From a candidate division Zixibacteria bacterium HGW-Zixibacteria-1 (lineage in GTDB: Bacteria; Zixibacteria; MSB-5A5; GN15; PGXB01), in contig PGXB01000007.1 of assembly GCA_002838945.1 (NCBI GenBank), forward strand, positions 43,962 through 107,961: DNA of 64,000 nt. Reading direction: 5' to 3'. The notes beneath the pieces are model-generated. The model ran no database searches and was not told where the DNA came from. It worked only from the letters and a program-made list of their open reading frames with translations. This document shows positions 63,906 through 64,000 of this stretch, in pieces. The position numbers were made by a program, and so were the translations under genes. Numbering within the stretch: position 1 is the first letter of the stretch; the number at the start of each line of letters is the position of its first letter.

Positions 63906-64000
63906 GGTCTTCCCCTAAAAAAATGGACACATAGTTAAGATAGGGTAGCCGCCCGTTCGAAGTCAACTGGATTTTTAAAACCCAGGCTCGAATGACGGCG
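63905..64000 (-). mobile_element. End of an IS3-family insertion sequence
   Basis: The terminal inverted repeat probably starts at TGGTCTTCCCCTAAAAAAAT (63905 on), a form common to IS3-family ends, with the transposase stop codon 30 bases inside. Only 96 bases lie within the window. It interrupts the beta-helix gene; a target duplication cannot be checked because the other end is outside. Confidence 0.8.
63935..64000 (-). CDS. C-terminus of IS3-family transposase OrfB (partial)
   Basis: The last 21 codons before TAA at 63937-63935 read RRHSSLGFKNPVDFERAATL plus Ser. The string RRHSSLGxxxPxxFE is the conserved C-terminal tail of IS3-family DDE (rve) transposases. The remainder, including the catalytic DDE residues, lies beyond the window edge. 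Confidence 0.92.
   Translation of the reverse strand, partial: RRHSSLGFKNPVDFERAATLS

Overview
The window looks like a chromosomal stretch from an uncultured Gram-negative bacterium of the FCB group, most likely candidate phylum Zixibacteria. This rests on four secreted proteins that carry near-identical dockerin-like repeats (core NILDxTYLINYLYKGG), a thrombospondin type-3 repeat protein, an outer-membrane porin plus TolC-type protein, and abundant multihaem cytochromes. No 16S rRNA gene is present, so the assignment is inference.

Layout. 1-4541: a DUF1573 lipoprotein whose reading frame is crossed by a UGA exactly where the family's conserved Cys stands (selenocysteine candidate), then the operon yajC-def-fmt-rng. 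4542-9330: a repeat-rich intergenic region, an interrupted dockerin/SGNH-like gene, a GT-C-type membrane protein and a membrane-anchored pseudokinase. 9490-16458: an envelope-stress-like unit (ECF sigma factor, DUF4097 protein, polymer-forming membrane protein, toast-rack protein), then an active HtrA protease followed by a catalytically dead HtrA paralogue. 16498-29818: an ABC-substrate-binding/TolC fusion, a PIG-V-like glycosyltransferase, trkA-trkH, a pair of DUF3857/transglutaminase proteins (one intact, one missing catalytic residues), and an SPFH/zinc-ribbon gene pair.

30195-48062 is the functional core: a sigma-54-type response regulator and a sensor kinase with an FG-GAP-like periplasmic sensor lie divergent to a respiratory cluster. 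The plus-strand part encodes two multihaem-c/cytochrome-b fusions (11 and 19 haem motifs), a Rieske protein, a cytochrome b, a nonahaem cytochrome and a NapC/NirT-type heptahaem cytochrome. The minus-strand part encodes an MtrA/DmsE-like decahaem, a beta-barrel porin, a hexahaem lipoprotein and a tetrahaem cytochrome. I count 67 c-type haem motifs in about 14 kb. Read together this is a complete candidate extracellular electron transfer chain: menaquinol oxidation at the inner membrane, periplasmic carriers, and a porin-cytochrome conduit across the outer membrane.

48372-64000 is accessory: a Cas4-like/DEDD dual nuclease (DUF2779), a 960-residue thrombospondin type-3 protein, a decayed tRNA-Arg that may mark an integration site, a small RHH/DUF1778-like protein, a helicase-less type ISP/IIG restriction-modification enzyme, and a TIR-DUF1566 fusion bracketed by two 166-bp direct repeats. 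A dockerin-FISUMP lectin-fold protein and a beta-helix/dockerin giant follow; the giant is truncated by an IS3-family element at the right edge. The TIR-DUF1566 gene with its flanking repeats, the DUF1573 UGA codon and the electron-transfer cluster are the best candidates for new biology.
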